Positions 44,101 through 56,086 of a stretch of 64,000 nt of DNA are shown here, piece after piece. The DNA is from Platerodrilus igneus (Eukaryota; Arthropoda; Insecta; Coleoptera; Lycidae): contig JARFIW010000139.1 of NCBI GenBank assembly GCA_036346225.1, forward strand, positions 4,836,001-4,900,000, in the 5' to 3' direction. A program made the translations under genes and the position numbers. The notes beneath the pieces are model-generated. The model was not told the origin of the DNA, made no database searches, and worked only from the letters and a program-made list of their open reading frames with translations. The first letter of the stretch is position 1, and every line of letters begins with the position of its first letter.

Positions 44101-45021
44101 CCCTATGTAATATATTCAGTGTTAAAATTTAAATTTGAAAAGATTCCTTAAAACTAGGTAGTCCTGACCTGTGATCTCCCGACGAGTTGTTTCGTGTTGT
44201 GGATCAACACCTCTCCTATTATCTTCAATCGAAAACCAATGCTCTGGTTTGCACTCCTTAACGTATGTTTGAACCAATAATTCAGTACGGTTACCCCTTG
44301 TTTCCAAAATTCACCTCGTGCTTTATTCTATAATTTTCTGGATACGCCTTGGACCTCTTCCCTTAAATACCACTTGGAATTTTTAGATTTCTTAGTATTA
44401 TGAATTTAGAATTATTCCACTTATCGTCGTGAATTAGAATTAGATTAGAAGTGAACTGGAAGTGTATTAGAAGTGGACTAGCATTGGACTAGAAGCTGTT
44501 TTCTGCAAAAACGGCAAAAGTTCTTTATATATTCTTAACGCAATTCTTACACAACACTACTTTTCACTATAATATAAAACTTATTTATCTGACACATAAA
44601 TATTTGATTAAGAGTATTGTGGATTCGACGTGCTTCAAATTGAGACTGACTGTTTCTTATCACTTCTGGGCGTTGTATAGCTTTTGCCTTCTACATTTGG
44701 ATTGGTTTTCTAAACAGCCTTGCAACCAACCATATTTGTTCTGGACATTCCTAGTATATTTTCAAGCTGATTTCTGATGAAACTATTTTGGAGTTCCGTG
44801 TCATGCTGTTATTTACTATTGTTTTACGATCTTTGATCGCCTTGTTATTGTTATCATTGCTGGACTTTTAGCTTATGTCTGTTGTTTTGTGTAGATAAAG
44901 CTTTTAGAGAATTGTACAAAAATAAATGATGTAACGCGAGTTTTCTGATTCCCATTGCTATTTGCAGTTACTACGCGACCCTTACTCTTCAATACACCCC
45001 TAAACAACCCTTATCACAGCA
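44101..45021 (-). mobile_element. Possible LTR relic in Ate1 intron 2
   Basis: The right end, read on the minus strand, starts TGCTGTGATAAGGG at 45021 and keeps resemblance for about 100 bases to the minus-strand end at 3525 (shared blocks CTTATCACAGCA, GAGTTTTCTG/TAGTTTTCTG). 44420-44500 has short imprecise tandem units around AGAAGTGGACTAG. Limits and identity are uncertain. Confidence 0.35.
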
Positions 45022-45480
45022 TATATTAAGATATAAATTTTCTTGACCATAGGTAAACAGTAATGAATGTTCCTGGAAAGTGGTCAGATATAAGTGAAAC
45101 AACTCAATTTGTTTTTATTGGTTTTCATGTATTTTCATACTTATGCGTTTTGGTTCCAAATAACTATTTTCAAAATAGCAGCTAAAAAATTACATTGTTA
45201 TAAATACTATAAAATTATACACTATAAACATATACTTGCACTAAAACATTTTTAAATAGATAGCAGATACATTATAACTATTGTACGTCGTAAAGGTTTT
45301 GAAATGTTATATTGAATGACTAGATTAAGTTAACTGGTTAGAACAAATAATCTGTTATTGTTGATAATTTGAAATATGTATACTATTGGAGCAAATTGTA
45401 ATGAGAAATGTGAATTACTTAAAAGCGTATTTTTATTGAGGCGCTAAAGGTTACTATTTATTTTGTATTAGTCTGTATTA
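45022..45480 (+). other. Ate1 intron 2 sequence
   Basis: AT-rich; nothing recognised. Confidence 0.5.
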
Positions 45481-45489
45481 AATATTAGT

Positions 45490-45950
45490 GAATTGTCCAT
45501 GGCCGACTTGGAATTTACGAAGTGTCTGTCGCGTTGTATGTGAATGGTTTCTAAAATATTTCTTTTATTCTCGTTTATTTCAGTATCTAAAACCTTAACA
45601 TTTTTAAAATCGAAATTATGCGATGTTTCTATTGCATGGTTAGCAAGTGCTATGCTTTTTTATTATTTGTTTGGATTGAGTATTTGTGTTCGTATATTCT
45701 TTTATGAAGATATTGTTTTGAATTTCCTATATAACATCCCCTACAGCCAAGACAGATGATTTTATAGATCGTATGTGTTTTGCTCATATGTTCTATTTGT
45801 GGTTTTAGGTTGGTAAAAAATGTTTTAGTAAAATTATTTGGTTTGTGGGCAATATGGATATTATGGTTTCTTAAACATACATTGTCCTTTTGAAATAATA
45901 CATTTTTTTCAAATATTACTTGATTAAATTTTATCACTCAATAAATTTAT
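45490..45950 (-). pseudogene. Penelope GIY-YIG fragment, copy 3
   Basis: The minus-strand frame 45937-45650 reads NNFTKTFFTNLKPQIEHMSK, then HTIYKIICLGCRGCYIGNSK and YLHKRIYEHKYS, a GIY-YIG domain with its Cys pair. The C-terminal part continues out of frame to about 45490 (VLDTEINENKRNILETIHI). No RT is present, so this is a 3' remnant. Confidence 0.8.
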
Positions 45951-47035
45951 AAAGTAACAGGGCTTCACCTTAAACCTTACATTACTCCCTGGTTTATTAC
46001 GAGCTCATAGTAAAACCTTTAAACACTCGTGCTAATTAGTGCACAGCAAATTATCAAAAGTCTCTTATACTTTGTACATAAACCAATAGTACACAGATTA
46101 TTTTTGCAAACATAAATTCCTACATAAAAAAATATGGAAAAATAATATCATAAAAGTTCCCTCAGTAATTCTCTTTTGTTCATTAAATTTATAGAAATAT
46201 ACCCAGAAGTCACAAAAATGTCATTATGCACCAAATAACACACAAAAGCAATGCTACACAAAAATCAGTTACCTGGATCTGTGACCACACCATAGCCGAC
46301 TGTGGGTCTCATCAATGACTGCACGTTCTGGACATCTCCAAGTTGTATGACACCATCCGTAACGCCAAACTGCCACTCGATTCCCTTGAATACCAATTGG
46401 AGGTATATCAAAACTCGCCCAGTTCTGCTACTGTTCCATCTACCATTGGTACACCACCAAATCCGTCCACCATCAATCTCTACTCCGTTTTCGGGCAAAC
46501 CTTGCACCCACAACAAAATATCTATCAGTTTGTACTTACTTTAACTCCTGCGTGCTTCGCAGTTTTAAAACTTCTCATCAATTTTGGACTGCTTGGAAAA
46601 GTTCTACACCAACTTGTGTAGGTTATTGTAAACTTTATTTCCAATACTATAAAATCACTTGTTAAGAAGTTAACAGTAATCTTGTTTACCGCTATTAGCG
46701 GACGCATCAACGAAAAGCAAAAGAGCAAAAAGAACCCGTACCACCACCTCCAGGTGTTTATATATCTTTTCTGCCCCTCTAAACTTGTAAATTCTTGCAA
46801 CTCGGTCGATACAAACAAAACAGCCTTCTTAGTAAATTTTCCAACTGTCTATACAATTCCCACAAACCCAATTTCAAATGCCATCGAAATCTTAGAATTT
46901 TGATGATACAAACAAAATATTTTCTACTAACACACAAGTTTCGCCTCGTAACAGATATTCACTTCATAGAATCTTAGCCCCTACTACCAACCGTTATAAC
47001 AAGCACCACATAGATATGTATGAACAACAGTTAAT
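45951..47035. other. Ate1 intron 2, region with an unassigned GC-richer block
   Basis: 46262-46530 is less AT-rich than its surroundings and open on both strands. The + strand reads HVLDISKLYDTIRNAKLPLD SLEYQLEVYQ and the minus strand DVQNVQSLMRPTVGYGVVTD P. On the minus strand it sits between a plausible acceptor and a CAG|GTAACT donor; on the + strand a stop precedes it at 46316. I cannot name it or decide the strand. A small exon of an intronic or overlapping gene is possible. Confidence 0.3.
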
Positions 47036-47075
47036 ACTTATGATTATGGCAAAAATGTGTTGCCGAAACGTCAAG
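47036..47075 (+). ncRNA. Hammerhead-ribozyme-like motif, 5' end of PLE copy 2
   Basis: ATGATTATGGCAA, a short loop, then TTGCCGAAACGTC. GGCAA/TTGCC forms stem II and GAAAC follows. The first core box is degenerate (TGATTA for TGATGA). Confidence 0.45.
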
Positions 47076-47196
47076 TAATATAACAAAATATTAAATTACT
47101 AATCTTTTTGACCTAAAACATCTCAACAAATTTATAACATCTTGTCTAAATAGTAAATATAAAGGTCATAAAGTGTAAAGATTTAACTATAAACAA

Positions 47197-47993
47197 ATGG
47201 GATTCTATCAAGTGATCGGCTTTATATATGGAGAAGAAGTGGTAATTCAACTGAAATTATGGAAAACTTCTAATAAAAAGCTAGCCAATTTATGTAGTCG
47301 CAGGTTATTTCTAGAACGATGCAGAAGAGAGGTATTAACACCAAAACACATTTCTAACACAACCCAACCAATCCAGCAACTACTTATCAGTGAGAATATA
47401 AGACTAAATGAAAAGATTCATCGTCACAATAATAGGTTGAACAGATTTTTAATTAGTATGGAAATTAAAAATTGCTCATTCAAAAATTCATTCTCAACAA
47501 ATTAAAATCAGAAATGTTAAGGACTCCCTTAAGGATTCTTTACCCCCACACATATTACATAGTTTTCACAATCAACAGATTATATCTTACAATAGATTTT
47601 ATCATAAAGCAAAATTAATTCATATAAAAAAATTCAATAATTTGAAACTCAACCAGTTACAAAATAACAGTCGGTTTATAGATAATCAAAAATGGTTAGT
47701 AAATTTAAGTGGTGTTGACATTCCAGAAGACAAGAAATTCGTTATCACTAGGACCAAAGTTTAATTTAAAAGTCAATAGTTCGGAAATTCATATTGGAAA
47801 ATTATTAGCTGATATAAAATCAATCATAGAAACTTTTCAAGGTTCAGTTCAAGTAAAAAATCGGTTAAGAGCTAAAGTCACAAATGTAATTACCAATTTT
47901 ATTCAAAATCCAAGCAACAATAACTATAATAGTTTAGAACAAAAAACATATTGCAAGGTAAACAGGTTTTTAAAATCACATAAAGATTTATAA
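47197..47993 (+). pseudogene. Penelope N-terminal region, copy 2
   Basis: 47197-47505 reads LCSRRLFLERCRREVLTPKH and RLNEKIHRHNNRLNRFLISM. After frame changes, 47709-47993 reads IHIGKLLADIKSIIETFQGS and VKNRLRAKVTNVITNF, matching the block before the RT of copy 1 (GKLIGHVDSII, RNDVIRGKISN). The sequence then passes into KADKGEGTVIMNIQDY, the RT entry motif. Confidence 0.65.
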
Positions 47994-47999
47994 AAGCAG

Positions 48000-48717
48000 A
48001 CAAAGGAGAAGGAACAGTCATTATGAACATTCAGGATTACACACAATAATCTTTAGAGTTATTATTAGACACTAGCACTTACAAAATATTAGTCAGTGAT
48101 CCCACCACTACTACACAGAAAAAAATAATGATCACATAAAATTATTACATAGTAAGGACATGTTAACAGATAGTCAGAAAAAATCATTAATCAATAACAG
48201 TTCTACACATGACAGATTTTATGGTCTACCAAAACTACACAAACCTACTCTTTCGCTTCGTCCAATCATATCTTCTATTAACACTCCCACTTACAACGTT
48301 GCAAAATTCTGTTCAGACACTGTACAAAGATCATTTCCAGTACAAGGTTACAACATCAAAGATAGCTTCACTTTTGTAGAAACATATAAATATTTCCAAC
48401 TACCACAGAATCATGTAAGCACAAAAGATAAGATATATATGACACATACCGCATTCAATTCGTACCACAAAGATTTAAAATTTACGATTGAAATTGAGTC
48501 CAATAAAAAACTGCCATTTTTAGATTTATTACTCATAAGGCACGATAACCATATTATTACAGATATATATCAAAAACCCACAACTTCTAATAGAATTATA
48601 AATTTCAGATCCTGCCACAATTTGACTCAAAAATTAGTCACTGTAAAGTCTGTTGTCCAAAAAATACATCGTCTGTGCAACGCGGAGTTCCTCAAAAAGA
48701 ACTATTCTTTTACATGA
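48000..48717 (+). pseudogene. Penelope reverse transcriptase, internally deleted
   Basis: Entry motif ADKGEGTVIMN at 48000, then from 48160 FYGLPKLHKPTLSLRPIISS and INTPTYNVAKF. After KYFQLPQNHVSTKDKIYMTH the frame jumps to HKDLKFTIEIESNKKLPFLD, the block that follows the active site. Both catalytic Asp motifs (SLDVxxLFTNIP and YVDD) are missing while the frame stays open, so the deletion is in frame or was re-framed. The product could not polymerise. Confidence 0.85.
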
Positions 48718-48939
48718 CCGTTTTCAAAACAACGGATGCCCCACCGATTTATTAAACCGATGTTGGAAATCTAATCCCCTGTTTCTATTAACAAGAATAA
48801 GACACTTCAATATCACAAACTAGCTTTTGTGCGAAACTGTCCAAAAATTATCCCACATTTTGAACACGGACAATATTACAATTAGCACCTATTATAAAAA
48901 CAGGCGGACTCTATTTTCGAAAATAAAAGACAAAAGCCA

Positions 48940-49210
48940 AAATTTGAAACACCTAACGTCATCTATAGCATACCTTGTACAAGCTGCGATGGTCAATACA
49001 TAGGCCAGACCAAGCAGTTACTTATTAATAGAATCAGGGCCACAAATCAGACTGCAAAAATTCTTCACGTAATAATAAAGACACCATAGCTTTAGTCGCC
49101 CATTACAAATCAAAAAACATGAATTTGACTACGAAAATACCTCTGTTTTAGCCGTGAAGAAAATCTTACACGTCGTTTGTTTAAAGAAATGTTTTTATAT
49201 ATAAAGAAAA
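48940..49210 (+). pseudogene. Penelope GIY-YIG domain, copy 2
   Basis: Reads NVIYSIPCTSCDGQYIGQTK QLLINRIRA, with the Cys pair and YIGQT motif. Frame changes follow. Confidence 0.8.
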
Positions 49211-49552
49211 AAATTCAATTAATCAAAAAATGGATACCCAAAATCTGTCTGCAATATACATTAATATTTTTAACTTCGCATAACCAACCTACCATTAACT
49301 TTATAATACTAAATATAACCATAAGTGTATTCTTCGCTAACATTTAGAAAATTTTATATTATATATCCTTTCTACACTAACAACAATTTATACCAACTCA
49401 ACCGGTCGCTTATATCTTTATGTTGATACCAATAACACACCTTTTAATTAGATTGTATCGTTTAGGTCTAGTCATTTATTTCTAATTATTTAAGTATTAA
49501 GGTACGTATTTTTAACAAATTTTAATTTATACTTAGTTGTTCTTTTTATAGC

Positions 49553-49590
49553 TGTGATAATGTGAATAAATTTCACGAAACGTTAGCATA
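49553..49590 (+). ncRNA. Hammerhead-ribozyme-like motif, 3' end of PLE copy 2
   Basis: TGTGATAATGTGAATAAATT then TCACGAAACGTTAGC. GTGAA/TTCAC forms stem II, with GAAAC after it. The first box is TGATAA, near canonical TGATGA. Confidence 0.5.
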
Positions 49591-49648
49591 CAATCCAAGT
49601 TTTTAATTTTTATATTTCAGTCCTCAGTAACCGTAATCACTTTTTATA

Positions 49649-49650
<2 letters not shown>

Positions 49651-49691
<41 letters not shown>
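49651..49691. repeat. (TA)n microsatellite
   Basis: About 20 TA units shortly after the end of Penelope copy 2. Confidence 0.9.
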
Positions 49692-49694
<3 letters not shown>

Positions 49695-51352
49695 AACATG
49701 TCATTTTACCTATGGTAAATGCCACGTTTCAGCTTGATTTATCTCTCTCTTTAAACCTCAGATTTTACTTTAAAAAGTCCATTGAACCTTGATATACATT
49801 TTGACTTTTAATAGATTTATTATAATCTCAGAATATATAAAGGTTATAGTACTTCATAAAGTACTGTGTTTGTTTTCTGATATTCATACTTGTTTGTAAA
49901 GTTGCCTACAATCCAGTATTCTTAGTATTTATTCTCACACTTCTACTTTGCAAAGTGCTCTGTAGTTTTCTTTCCTTACAATTTCAAATATCTGATATTT
50001 GAGACAGTTGGTTGCCTGTCAAAACTTTCCGATAAAGCATCATTTTCTTGTATTGATTTTGTGCACAACAGGTCATTTTGAATTCCTGTTGATAAGAATT
50101 GACCATGAGGTCGTATCATATATCTTGCCTAGCGTTTCCTTTTCTTCATCAATTACAAATCCCACCGGATTACTTTTCCGATGGGTCGTTCTCTACCACC
50201 ATGTCTTTCTACTATTTATCTTACCGTTCTGTAATGATGCAGACTTATTTTGCTGCCGCTTTACAATAAGATAACAATACCGTTATATTTTAAATTACGC
50301 TACCTCAACATACAATTTTAGTTTTGTTTATTATTCTCTTAAAATTTGGTTTAATATGGATCTATGAAGTTAAACACGGGATGTTTTTCAACTTGTTTGA
50401 ATGCTAGCGAATTCTACCTCATCACTTGTTTTTGATGTTTTACCTGGGATTCCTGCAGTTTCTACACATTTGATTTGGATTTCTACAGATGTTCCGTTCA
50501 AAGAATTTCAGGGTAACAAAATATGTTATTCAATGCAACATGTCAGGTATGACAAATTAAAATATTATCTATCTACTCAAAATTAAATGAACTGATTTAT
50601 GCTATATTAAATTTTCTCTTTATTTTACACTTGTACAATATTAATTTTACTGATAATTTATCTAGTATTTACAAATATTAATTCTTATTATACATAGTCT
50701 TACTGGACGCATACTGTCCAAATGTAAGCCACATGTTTCATGAAACCTATGGTAGTCAAGTACATTTATTAATTTTGTTACGCTTTTAAAAGCACAAGAT
50801 ACTTTTCTTAGTATATTTGAACGTTTAGTTCACGTTAAATATTTTATCGACTTTTTATATGTTATATTCACATATTTGGAAACTCTCTTAAACTTATATA
50901 GCTACATTTACTAGTTGCATAAAAACGAGTATCATAATCTTTACGGATCTATTTATTTTATAAGACTTCATAGAAAATTTATGATGTTTTTGTTCAAAAC
51001 TTGATTTTTATAATATTTAATAAATACACTATATAACTTGTCATAGTTTCTCACAGTTGTGTATTTTACAGTCATTAATTCACAAATTTTCTCCCCTTCG
51101 AGATTTTAAGTCTCTTGCAGCCTCCGCAACCTCAACGGTCGATGCTAGCTGCGCCAGAGTGTACATTTTTTATGCTCTGTCGTGCACATATCCTTTTTAT
51201 AACGCCTGATTAATTTATACTGCAAATACCTGAACAACATTACAACAATATAATTGTTTAAAATTAAATTATGTTAAAAGTTTATTTAAAGTTGCTTGCA
51301 TAATTCGTTATTAAGTGCAACGATGCTTAGCTTCTAATTTTTTGTTGCTTAG
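49692..51352 (+). other. Ate1 intron 2, last part
   Basis: No gene or repeat recognised. It ends in TTTTTTGTTGCTTAG, a good acceptor for exon 3. Confidence 0.55.
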
Positions 51353-51902
51353 ATGTAAAGCTATGGACTTTTCTCCATCTAAATCTCACAAAAAGATAAT
51401 AAAAAAGTTTAATAAATTTTTAACTGATGGGGTTATGTCATCTGACAAAAGTACTGATCCTGATAGTTCACACAGTGATGTTTCACATGAAGGCGAATCA
51501 AGGATTATAAAGCAACGCCCGAATTTACAAATAGATTTAAGTGGTATCAACAGACTGGAAGAAACTCAAGTACAATTTAGTCAAACTAAAAGTGATCAAG
51601 AACATTGTGCAATTCCATCCACTAGTGCAATTGAAAATAGAACTCAAAATTGTGATGAATCTGAAAATTTTCTATTAGTCTCACCATCTACTACAACTAG
51701 TAACCCTATATCATTTAAACAGGGGGTGGGTGCTGATCTAACAAAACCTACTTGCAGAAAGGCAAAATTGATTAGACTTGAAAAACGCCAGAAGAAGCTA
51801 TTGGAGCATGGAATGAATAAGGAAAAACGATTGAAAAATGAACCAAAAACCTTAGAGCAATTTTTGAATGAAATACCAGAGTCTTCTAAATACAAATTAA
51901 AG
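51353..51902 (+). CDS. Ate1: Arginyl-tRNA--protein transferase, exon 3
   Basis: The first base completes the Arg codon from exon 2, then CKAMDFSPSKSHKKIIKKFN KFLTDG, the ATE segment 'R.l.F.pSKSHkK.lkk...fl'. A long Ser/Thr/Asp/Gln-rich linker follows (about residues 30-125 of the exon), then CRKAKLIRLEKRQKKLLEHG and KTLEQFLNEIPESSKYKL, the basic helix and 'kTLE.fL......hkl' block that precede the catalytic part. It ends in phase 0 at AAG before GTTTTTATT. Intron 3 is 46 bases (51903-51948); reading through it gives a stop. The open frame upstream to 51315 is intron. Confidence 0.93.
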
Positions 51903-51948
51903 GTTTTTATTATTTTTGTTTGTTATGTAAAATAGTTATTCTTTTTAG

Positions 51949-52110
51949 ACAGTTTTAGTATTGGCACTGGGTCTTAAAAGTGAATTGGAGGAGCTTAAGT
52001 TAGCTGAATTTGAAGTATATAAAAAGTATCAGATGGCCATTCACAATGACCCTCCAGAAAAGTGTACTTTAATTAGTTTCACAAGGTTTCTCATATCTTC
52101 CCCGCTGAAG
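51949..52110 (+). CDS. Ate1: Ate1 alternative exon a
   Basis: 54 codons, phase 0 at both ends. TVLVLALGLKSELEELKLAE FEVYKKYQMAIHNDPPEKCT, then SFTRFLISSPLK and a GTAGTA donor. LYkKYQmaIHnDpP and F.RFL..SPL are the hallmarks of the ATE segment that vertebrates encode by two mutually exclusive exons. Of the two copies here this one is closer to the general family consensus (NDPP present). Acceptor TTCTTTTTAG. Confidence 0.92.
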
Positions 52111-52200
52111 GTAGTATTATTATAAGAAACCCCAGAGCAAAAGAATAACTATTTTCCTTATATTGTATCACGTATTAGTATTAAACATATTTGTTTGTAG

Positions 52201-52350
52201 ATTAAGCATGAGCGGGTTAATAAAAATGATCATAGTTTTAAAGCCTGTGCTGCTTTATTTAAAAAATATCAAATGGCAATACATAAAGAAGCTCTAAAAG
52301 AATGTGAGGAAAAACAGTTTTCTGACTTTTTAATCAATACACCTTTAAAG
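52201..52350 (+). CDS. Ate1: Ate1 alternative exon b
   Basis: 50 codons, phase 0 at both ends. KHERVNKNDHSFKACAALFK KYQMAIHKEALKECEEKQFS, then DFLINTPLK and a GTAAAT donor. It is homologous to exon a: the shared KKYQMAIH octamer, then F..FL...PLK at the same spacing. It has diverged elsewhere, notably NDPP to KEAL. The acceptor is TTTGTTTGTAG. Only 90 bases separate the two exons. Because each is 3n long, either one, or both, can be spliced in without changing frame. Mutually exclusive use is inferred from the family. Confidence 0.88.
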
Positions 52351-53719
52351 GTAAATTTATTCATTTGCTCTGGTAAATTTATGGCATGCAGTATTTAGTA
52401 AAATTATAAGTAGAACATGATTTTTGTGGTGGTATTAATTATCAGGCTAAGAACACAAATTAATTATATTAGCATTATTCAATGGAAACACGTGTAGAGG
52501 TTGTAAAGCATTTTCTATTCAGCAAATTTAAAAGAACAATCCACCAATTCTAATTTATGGGTCTATTGCATTAATTTATAGATTTACTGTTTGTAAAACT
52601 ATTGCTTGATTGTGAATGAGTTTTTAAATTGAACCATCTTCCTTCTAGTGACTTCTGCAATGGGTCAAACACCTGAAAATCGCACATGGCAAGCTGTAAA
52701 ACTTCTCGTTTCATATGACAAAGCAGATCTTTATTGTTGATGCTGATGCTGAAGCATTTTAAGTTGTCTAAATATTGTTCAGCATTAACGTTGACAAGTT
52801 CTTATTAAATATAATCACAACACATCCTGTCAATTAAAAAAGCAACACTATTATGTTCCCTGCCGAAAGTTAAAACCAACGTTTTTCTCAAAATTGTTGA
52901 TTGCACATACTTCCACTTACAGTCTAGTGTTTGGATTGTCAGTAAACAGTCAGAATCGACTGGGCACCAATTTTGTGACACCCAAGACAGAATGATTAAT
53001 TGTACAGTTTTACGCTAATGCTAAACATTTGAAAAAGTTAGGTAATTTTTTCATATAAAAGTTTCCAATTGTTTAATATTTTCAACTGATGCTACTGCAG
53101 TGTAGATTCAGGGTAGTCCAAGTATTTAGTGATTTCTGTTTCTTGTCAAAATTCATTGTACTATTCAACCACTGTCGTATGAGAAAAAGTATAACCATCA
53201 TAAACAGTCATTTTCATATAAATTTTCATTGAGTGGTGTCATGTAATAATAATAATAATAAATGACTTTATTTATCAGTATTTCATTATAATATACTATA
53301 TATTACATGATTTTTCTGAAGGCAAAGTCAGTGCAGCATATTAAAATGTAGCAGTGCTCTGTCACTTAACCTCCTTTTGTAGCCAAAAACTGTTCAACAG
53401 CTTGTAGATTATTCATGGATAGATTTTCTATACTGCGTGTCATTTTCAACTCGGTCACAATATTTAGAAAAGCACAAGTACTTACTGATATTTTTGACAG
53501 ATGTGTCACAGGTGGCTTTAACACACAATATGAACCTTATGATAAAGTTATGACCATGCAGATCAAGGTTGTTTCTATTGAATAATCATCATACTTATAC
53601 TTTAAGTGAAAAATTTATATAACCATAGAAGTTATTTTGTATCTGAAATAGAGTTTTTTGTAGTTATTCAAATCCCTGTAATTTTCTACATATACTAAGA
53701 TAAATAAACAGCAACTATA
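52351..53719 (+). other. Downstream Ate1 intron or flank, first part
   Basis: The exon encoding the catalytic domain was looked for and not seen. (AAT)n near 53245-53262. Otherwise AT-rich without recognised features. Confidence 0.5.
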
Positions 53720-54084
53720 CAGATCATGTTTTTTATCACTGCCACGATTGCGATCTCGAAACCAATAAGAGTTAGAAGAACGGTTAAATTATAAACAAGT
53801 TGTACATTTGGGAGAACATTAAAGTGAATTCAAAAATTGACATTACTTCTTGTCGTTCTCAAGTTATATTGTTTCATATGAAATTTTCTATAAAGGTGTT
53901 GTGCCATCAAATTTTTACTACATCTTGTTTCTTCAGAGCCACTATCTACTTAATTTTTTTAAATACGGACTTGTAATTTTTATTATAAATATGGATAAAG
54001 CATTGAAAGACTAATTTAGCGATATATCAGATGTTGATTTTTCTATGACATTTTGTGTCAAAATAATCATCATCTGTGTCAAAA
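53720..54084. repeat. Left arm of a distant inverted repeat
   Basis: Contains AATAAGAGTTAG, GAAATTTTCTATA and TTTTGTGTCAAAATAATCATC, each recurring in inverse at 58905-59315 in reverse order. Arms are diverged, estimated 65-75 percent alike. Confidence 0.7.
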
Positions 54085-55756
54085 CCTTAATACGGTCCTG
54101 CTTCTTTTCTAAAGTGCATGCCACGCTTTAAAATTTGCAAATGAAATGGACAAAAATAACAAATGAATAAGTAATTTTTACAAATACAACTACTAAAGCA
54201 AATAATTAGAAATAAATTATACATAAATTATTTATAGTAAACTGTAATATAAAAACATAATTTTATATTTCTTTATCCTCGTGACTATCAGCTATAAATT
54301 AAACCTCCCAACTTTCCAAACCTTAATCTGATATCACAAGGTCGAGAATTTCTTCTTTTTCTTTTAAGCCCAAGGTAATGTCGGATGGAGAATGGCTTGA
54401 GACAAAGAAAAACTCAAGATATAAACGGCTAGTCGAGTGTTAGCTCTGGGTAGATCATGAGCTTGGGTCATGGGTGAATAAAAGACCAAAAATATATTTA
54501 ATGAGCGCCACCGTATTTTTTAATACAATAACCAACAAAAATTAACTGTGCTAGTATAAGGGGAATGCGGAAACCTTATCTTAACACCACTAACATAGCC
54601 ATAAAACCTGAATTTCACTCTTTAGGACACACTTACCAAGACCTCAACCACCAAATGTGATACAGATGTCTCAGCTTTACCTGTGAACAAACAAAAGCAC
54701 AATATGGACACCATTTGTGTCCTCAAAAACATTTGCCAAAAATAGAATAATAGAATTTAGGCATTTAAAATATACTGAGCCGAATTTATTTTCACTACAC
54801 ACTCTTTCTATTCCGGGAGGACTTGCAAATTTTTTAATGTTAAATAATAAAACATCTTTCAAAAACAAAAAGGATTCTATTTGGATAAATTTCTGATTAT
54901 GTACATATGACTGTAATATTAAAGTTTGTCTCTTTATCGAATTTTTTCATAATAACGCTAATGAAGTTTTAGATTCAATATTAAGATCTATGAGTAGATC
55001 ATTTCTATAAGATTTAATTGCATATACATATAATTTATTAATTGTTCATAACACATAAGTTTCTTTTAATCAGCGAAGTACTTCCTTGATTATTACAACA
55101 AAAATTAATTATCAAAGTGCAGACTTGGTAAAATGTTATTATTCTAATTTAATTGTAGTCTATAATAAATACGCGAATTTCATATGTCAATGAAAGTGCC
55201 TTTACATGACCTGAAAGTCTTCAAGCATAATGTAAATTAAATCAAGACAGCATATGGCGTCTAGATAGGAAAACGGAATCTACATATTTTTTTGTCTGAC
55301 ATAGGTTGTCATTCAGAACTTTATAAAATACACAGTTTGCGTACATGTGCAAACATTCTGTCAAGCAAGCAACATATTCGTTAATTTACTGATTTCTCAA
55401 AAAAACTACTTTCTATTTACGTTACTCAAGCAATTAATGTTGTATAATTCATAATAATTTACTATAATTTCAAAGTTATCAAAAGTTAAAAACACTCACG
55501 TGCATCAAGAATGTACTACAAGTGCTGGACCTTGACCTCAGCTGTCGAGATTTCCATCATAATATCCTTGTGTGATATTAGTCATCGGTAAGGTTGAAAT
55601 ATCGGAACACATGTGGAATCGGCGTTTACTTTACTGCATGTTATATTGAATAGAACGAAACCATAAATTCTTGCTTTAAATTACTGCCTTCAAAATTTGT
55701 TTTAATTTATTATCGGAAATGTTATTCAAGATATTTCCTCAAGATATTGCACTAAG
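54085..55756. other. AT-rich region
   Basis: Nothing recognised. Confidence 0.5.
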
Positions 55757-56086
55757 ATGAAAAATATTAGTATAATCTATTGTATTAATATATACCAACT
55801 GTCTAAAATGATGTCCAAAGGGGTTCCATATTCTCAGGCCTGTCGGGATCAACTAAACTGTTCGGAGCGAGGCTTATCGAAAATCATGCTCACGCAACTG
55901 CTGTTAGGCTCGACCTCCAGGCACCAAGAATTTTCAATGCTCTACTTTTTCCTAACTTTGTTAGAAGCCATGTGTTTCGACAGGGCCATTTCGACTTCAC
56001 CTCGTCTGCAAAAGCGGCTTGCACTTTCGAACGTTGAGAATGAAGTGCCGACTGACAACTTGACAGAGCTTGGTAACGAACTTTAG
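55757..56086 (+). CDS. Unrecognised open frame, low support
   Basis: A 109-residue open frame, GC-richer than its surroundings from 55860 to 56080, with a plausible soluble composition (CSERGLSKIMLTQLLLGSTS, then RLQKRLALSNVENEVPTDNL). No motif known to me. A weakly similar string (GCCATTTCTGCTTCACCTCG) occurs at 62587, suggesting a repeat. It may be an exon or a repeat fragment; it is not the Ate1 C-terminal domain. Confidence 0.2.
   Translation: MKNISIIYCINIYQLSKMMSKGVPYSQACRDQLNCSERGLSKIMLTQLLLGSTSRHQEFSMLYFFLTLLEAMCFDRAISTSPRLQKRLALSNVENEVPTDNLTELGNEL

Larger units (their letters stand above)
47036..49590 (+). mobile_element. Penelope-like element copy 2
   Basis: Order on the + strand: hammerhead-like motif (47036-47075), N-terminal region, partial RT, GIY-YIG, hammerhead-like motif (49553-49590). 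It is the reverse orientation of copy 1 and diverged from it. An internal deletion has removed the RT catalytic centre. Confidence 0.85.

Noticed and set aside
55757..56086. Open frame considered as the missing Ate1 C-terminal exon
   Set aside because: No resemblance to the ATE C-terminal domain, no fitting splice acceptor phase, and partial similarity to sequence at 62587.
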